Source: Macrocybe gigantea (Eukaryota; Basidiomycota; Agaricomycetes; Agaricales; Callistosporiaceae). Taken from it: 64,000 bases of DNA. The position numbers and the translations under genes are program-made. Every line of letters begins with the position of its first letter. Positions within the stretch are counted from its first letter, which is position 1. The DNA lies in NCBI GenBank assembly GCA_011319805.1, contig SJRY01000206.1, positions 62,001 to 126,000 on the forward strand. The letters are read 5' to 3'. The notes beneath the pieces are model-generated. The model was not told the DNA's origin. It saw nothing but the letters and a program-made list of their open reading frames with translations, and did no database searches. Of the stretch, positions 59,317-64,000 are shown piece after piece.

Positions 59317-61621
59317 GGCAGAGTGTGCATCCGGTCTCCGTTTGCTGCATCCAGTATGTCGCTGCTTTCAAGATTGTCCATCCTTTGTCTCGAGTGTTGA
59401 TGCTGACCGGATCATTCCCTTTGGCCAAGGCTTTAATGAATCCTAATTGGCAAATGTTTTGCCTGAAACTGCATTGTGTATCTGAACGACTCCGTATGGA
59501 TACCAATATGTCATGCGTGGACTCTCCATTTGATTGATGTTGCTTTCTTTTTTTTCCCCTTGATCACTCGCGGCTTTCGTGGCTTGATCTGCTTAACCAT
59601 ACGCGTATGGTTTGGATTCCAGAAATGCGAAGAGCACGGTGATCGCCCGTTCAAGTACTCTCGTGTGCCCACGTTCCTTCTGAACGCCAATAGTCGCTGA
59701 TATGGCTGGTCATGCGCCAATGCGTAGCTCGAAAATGGCGCCAAGTTCTTCCGCTCTCATCACGGCGTTTTGGTGCGACAAGGTAGACAGTACCAAGACT
59801 TCGGCACGATCGTTTGATGTCATTTTGATCGACCACGTCCATGTCTGCCAAAATGGAGTCTCCCTCATGCCTTAACGCCGTGCTGCCAGAATCACTGATA
59901 CCACTACATGATCAGCTTTTCCCCAGATAGCGGGACGCTCAATCCCTCTTCAGTAATCTCTGAGACAGCTATGATTCTGGCGCAGTCTTCGCGTCACCGT
60001 TGGAAGGCGGTAAATTGGATTTCCTATCGGCCTCTGCGTCAGCCAGATCACGGACGGCCCGAACGCCGTATGGAACCATCAATGCAGACTCACAGGCCGA
60101 GAAATGCAGGTTCCGCATGCAGTAGTGTGCTCGGAGATGCCTATCGCAACGTGGCTCGATTTCGTTGATCGCAGTTCCTTTAAGTTGAGATTGCGAGATC
60201 AAGCGCATTCGGCAATGTTAAGGGGCTGAAGACAAGGAGATTCAAATTTTGCGAGCCACAGCCTTCATAAACATTTATTCGACATGGCTATGCCCATGAG
60301 CTCCGGCCGCGATCGATAACAGGAAGAAAAAATTGACAAGTCCATAAAATGGTCACTCCGCTCGGTGTATAAAAGCATGTGAGTTTGGCGTCTCTTGAGA
60401 GCAGAGTCCGATTTCTCCCCCCTCTACTCGAACTAGGGCATTGTACTGGCTGTTGGAAGCCCAATGACTGTCGCTCCATACTGCCCCGGCTATGATCACA
60501 GGTGACCAAACCATCCGAACGCTTGTTTTGGACTGTGTTTGGCCCTCTGTTCATAGCCAAAATACCAGGAGGGAGGTGGAGCGTCGTCGTCGCGTCCAAT
60601 GCCATGCAAAGCCTTTCGTTCGTACTCCCATGCTCCCCAAGACTTTTTCTATTCGTGGACTATTTCCACGAACGTATTCTCGATTCCTTGCCTTAATTTA
60701 CTCGAATACAATAGTATGTGCCATACTGTGAAATAGTTTATCCCAATATCAGAATTGCGACATGCATGTGAATCTTTCAAACTTGGACCCTCTTGCGTTC
60801 TGATACAACTCAAGAATACTGGTCGATCGGGACCGACGTATCAGACTTCAGACAATGTAATTAATGCTGGCGATCTTCTGCACGACAGGTTGCAGGCCCT
60901 GCTGCTCGTCTAAATATCGAAATAATTCGGTCCCGAGTGCATTTCATTTCATAAGATTACTGTCAATATCTCAAGCTGTCCCTTTCTCGTTTGAAAGTCA
61001 CAGTTCACATGCACTACATGAACTATTGGTCGCGCTTTTGCGCGCTCATTTGATAATCGAAGCAATGGACAGACTAGATATCAGTCTGATGATATACGAG
61101 ATAACGGAGCTGACAGTCTCTCTAATGCCGCAGGGTATGCAGGCCTTGATAGAATTTCATTGACGTCCAACGATTCGATTTATGGCATTGAACTCGTTTC
61201 CGTTTCACGGAATTTCCGAAGACCTTCGCTAATAAAGCGCGCCAGGGTCCGGAATGTAGCACTCACTATTAAGTTAAGAGATGTGCTGATAGAAAACTGA
61301 TCAAGGACACGGTTACCCCCGTTCGGATATCCTGGTGCAGAATGATGGGGTAACTTGCTCCATGCAGGTCCATACGGTGTTTCATTCACAAGCTCTCATT
61401 GTGAACAGTCTCACTAGCAAGCAGATCGGCGATGCTCGTAAGTCTGAACTTTCACGTATCACGTTGAGCTGGAGCATGCAAGACAATGCCCACAAAAGCG
61501 GTTGAAAGCCAGCACGTGGCCCAAACATCACGTAAGCAATCACTGTGGTGTAACCGACCTCGAAGGTTATCGCCAAGTTCGCCTCTACCATCGTTGTATT
61601 CTCTATCTCCTGCATTGTATT
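59317..61621. other. 2.3-kb stretch without supportable gene
   Basis: Several short frames. A minus pair at 61180-61615 ('VEANLAITFEVGYTTVIAYV', 'NETPYGPAWSKLPHHSAPGY') is the most protein-like, with one possible membrane helix, but no start-to-stop model or family emerges. A TATA box 'gtgtataaaag' occurs near 60367 without a clear gene. Confidence 0.4.
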
Positions 61622-62455
61622 ATGGACGCTCGGCTTCGTCGCGTAAATAAAGAAATAGCCGGTGAGTCTCGCATACTGTTGGTCTATTCATCTGGCCTGA
61701 TGCGGCGACCCGGATAGACTGCAAGAATGACAAGACGTCGAATATTAGCGTCGAATTAGTCGACGAGTCGCCATTCCATTTGAAAGGCACGTTCAAAGGA
61801 CCAGAGGGCACGCCTTATGAAGGAGGACGCTTCGAAGTTGTAAGTGCCTGCTCATATCTTTTGCGATCTTTCATTTGATCCCATGGTTGTGAGGATATCA
61901 CGATCCCAGAATCATATCCCTTCCAGCCTGTGAAGATGAAATTCATCACCAAAGTCTACCACCCAAACATCTCTTCCGCATCAGGCGCTATTTGTCTGGA
62001 TATCCTCAAGGACGCTTGGTCGCCTGTGCTCACTCTAAAGTCGACGCTCATCTCGTTACAGAGTTTGCTATGCTCGCCTGAACCGAATGATCCTCAAGAC
62101 GCCGAAGTCGCAAAGCACTATATGACCAGCAAGGCCAGCTTCGAAGAGACAGCCACGTATTGGACGCACATCTATGCAGGCGGACCCGACAAAAAAGGCA
62201 AGGGCAGTAAAGACGAGGTGGCCATCGCGGGTTTGGAGAAAGCTCATGTGGACCGGTTCGAAGCGCTAGGCTTCCCACGAAGTAAGGTGGTACGTGAATA
62301 TTCTCTTCTGTCTTTATTTTTTTTCATCACGCCGAGACCTTTCACACATTTGAATATTCTAAATACAGATAGACGTGCTTCGGCGGCTCAATTATCGTGG
62401 CGCAAACGTTGCACAATTATCAGATGACAGGGTTGTAGAAGAATTATTGAAATAA
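61622..62455 (+). CDS. Ubiquitin-conjugating enzyme E2, Ubc1/UBE2K type with UBA domain
   Basis: Class II E2 that carries ubiquitin on a cysteine and extends chains with the help of its C-terminal UBA domain. It starts at ATG 61622 ([18 protein letters not shown]). Introns near 61662-61719, 61840-61900 and 62289-62369 are removed. The UBC core has '[20 protein letters not shown]', '[11 protein letters not shown]', '[20 protein letters not shown]' with the HPN motif and catalytic Cys, '[20 protein letters not shown]', '[16 protein letters not shown]'. The tail '[20 protein letters not shown]' followed by '[20 protein letters not shown]' is the UBA domain. Stop TAA at 62453-62455. About 210 residues, standard for this family. 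No defects. Confidence 0.93.
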
Positions 62456-64000
62456 CCATCTGACAGTTGTGGCCGCACGATAGGGTGTACACGATGTCAA
62501 TTCTTTGTGGGATCTGTGTGTCGTTACATGCAAATGGAACAGTGTTTGCGCCTAACCTTTGATATCCTTTGGAAGTATCGCAACACGACTTGTGGCGCGA
62601 GCTGACGTGCGTTTTAGGCAACTGTTCTGCCCTTTCTCTGAACCTCCGTCCACCAGATGGAGGTAGATCATGGCAAGTCTAGAATTCCGCGGGCAAAGTT
62701 CAGTGCGTTGAATCACACCTACCCTCTGGACCTCTTTCTATCTCCTTTCAGGCAACTGGACTGTAACCCGTTTCTCCCTGACAAACCATCGTTCCCAAAG
62801 CCACTGTGAAGTTTTACGGATCTTGACAACCTTCTACTGGCAGGTACAACTACTGCCGATGATCAAATCGTAATTGTTCGTTCTTCTCGTGACTGAAAAT
62901 CGGCGTCTGATGTTTCAGCATTTGTCCTTGACGTCGTCTAGTCCGATCAGATGGCCTCAGAACTTCGCATGGAACAACCGTTTGTGTTTAATGTTATCTC
63001 TGGGTTTGATTTCATTTTAGGCTGTCCTTGGGACGAAGAAAGTTTGGTTTGACTCGGGCGCCTCCACCTTTCACCTCACTCGTCAAACACGAGTTGATAA
63101 GCAGAATTAATAGAATCTTGGTTGGTCTGCATTCGGCTGCGCCGCTGATTTTTTTTTTCTTTTCTGAATAGAATGGGGCGTATTGATACTTCAGGCCCTT
63201 CCACACCCACAGCGAGATGCCCGAGATCACATCCTTTGCAGAACCTTTTCCTTCCGGCTTCTAGATCCCTCCTTACGATGGCGTCGTTTATCCCTCTTTC
63301 ACAGACATTTATATCGGATACGTTCCGACGAGACAGGAATTGCTTCTTGCCACCTGACACGGCTTCATTCAATCATTGTGCATTTCAAGATGCGAAATCA
63401 CGTCCTTACCCCTCTTCACTGGTCAAGTTTAGTCGGTCCCTCGTAGAAAGTTCCTCACGACTTGTCTCAAAGTGGGTGACGTGCCGCGATGCAGCGTTCT
63501 ATTGGTAGGGACCAAGTGACTTCGTCTCTTCACCGTCAAATGCCCTTGGGACGTCTTCGCAGGCACCTGCTTCGTTGACAGTAATCAAAGGCTTGTCTGC
63601 ATTTAGGTGGACAGAACATTCAATTCGTCGGCGCCTCCGTTTCACAGCATTATGTCTAGCTCCTCAGCTGTGCCGTACTGGGAATCGCTAGCCGCGAAAT
63701 TCATGCCCGAAGACATATGACCGACCGTCAATCATGGGAATGTTGATTTCTGTTTTCCATTTCTATCCGACAGTTTTCTTCAGGGTCGCTCGCCAAGATA
63801 GCGAAACCTTGGTTAGTTCGGTAACTGCGTTTCCTTTCTGAACTCTTCACCTTGCTGAGGGCCTACATGGGGCCAAGGGTCACCCTTGTCTGGAAATAGG
63901 CCGTTCTCCGAGAGTGATGATCTGTCGGGTAGGCGCGCGAGCAAGCCCCTGTGCGTCGCTGGCTGCTTGTCCCTTTTTGGCACCCTCAGCTTCGTAATGA
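62456..64000. other. Right-edge 1.5 kb, no confident gene
   Basis: A possible plus-strand gene could start at 62657 (MEVDHGKSRIPRAKF) with a 50-nt intron before 'NWTVTRFSLTNHRSQ', and short open pieces occur to 63508, but no family is seen and stops interrupt. A short ATG frame at 63653 (MSSSSAVPYWESLAAKFMPE) may be an exon of a gene continuing beyond the window. Confidence 0.35.

Noticed and set aside
62657..63510. Possible multi-exon gene near the right edge
   Set aside because: The first two exons join, but later pieces need unsupported splices and contain stops; no family seen.
1..64000. CRISPR arrays, rRNA, tRNA or bacterial operon features
   Set aside because: None recognised by eye; the window is clearly eukaryotic with spliceosomal introns. 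A tRNA scan could not be run.

Overview
This window is nuclear DNA of a filamentous basidiomycete, most likely an Agaricomycete. The genes are dense and intron-rich: introns are about 45-65 nt with GT..AG ends, and several exons are under 15 nt. The families also fit: tyrosinase, a lone ornithine N5-hydroxylase, a Zn2Cys6 regulator, SGNH esterases, an HNH_2-type nuclease, a wax-synthase-like acyltransferase and 'ent-kaurene-oxidase-like' P450s. Species cannot be named from sequence alone. Gene models were built by hand from reading frames, splice signals and family motifs, so exon ends are good but not proven.

Left part (1-12 kb): the 5' part of a secreted tyrosinase (minus, cut by the window edge), a SidA-type ornithine hydroxylase with two apparent frameshifts, three unrecognised proteins, and a decayed Zn(II)2Cys6 transcription factor. 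Then comes an accessory region (10-22 kb) with four related SGNH/GDSL hydrolase loci (two plus-strand and damaged, two minus-strand and intact). Between them lie a PD-(D/E)XK-like gene spoilt by a 1.3-kb tandem duplication and an HNH nuclease with a His-to-Tyr change in the metal-finger motif. 22-30 kb is gene-poor apart from a small secreted Cys-rich protein and a FucP-type sugar transporter.

Middle part (30-50 kb): a GH15 trehalase/glucoamylase-like enzyme is followed by a candidate triterpenoid-tailoring cluster. In order it holds acyltransferase 1 (+), P450-1 (-), squalene epoxidase (+), a PD-(D/E)XK-like gene (+) between 48-bp direct repeats, P450-2 (+), P450-3 (+) and acyltransferase 2 (+). 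P450-1 and P450-3 are paralogues, as are the two acyltransferases, so the cluster carries a duplicated P450/acyltransferase pair at its two ends. Squalene epoxidase would supply 2,3-oxidosqualene; the P450s and acyltransferases would oxidise and acylate the product. No cyclase or transporter for the product is in the window.

Right part (50-64 kb) is housekeeping: a large Laa1/HEATR5 HEAT-repeat protein (AP-1/clathrin traffic), a GNAT acetyltransferase and a Ubc1/UBE2K-type ubiquitin-conjugating enzyme, separated by long stretches in which I see no supportable gene.

A caution for all readers: several otherwise well-conserved genes need exactly one added base, often in a G or T run, to restore the family frame (ornithine hydroxylase, regulator, P450-1, squalene epoxidase). 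This looks more like residual assembly indels than decay, but only reads or cDNA can tell.
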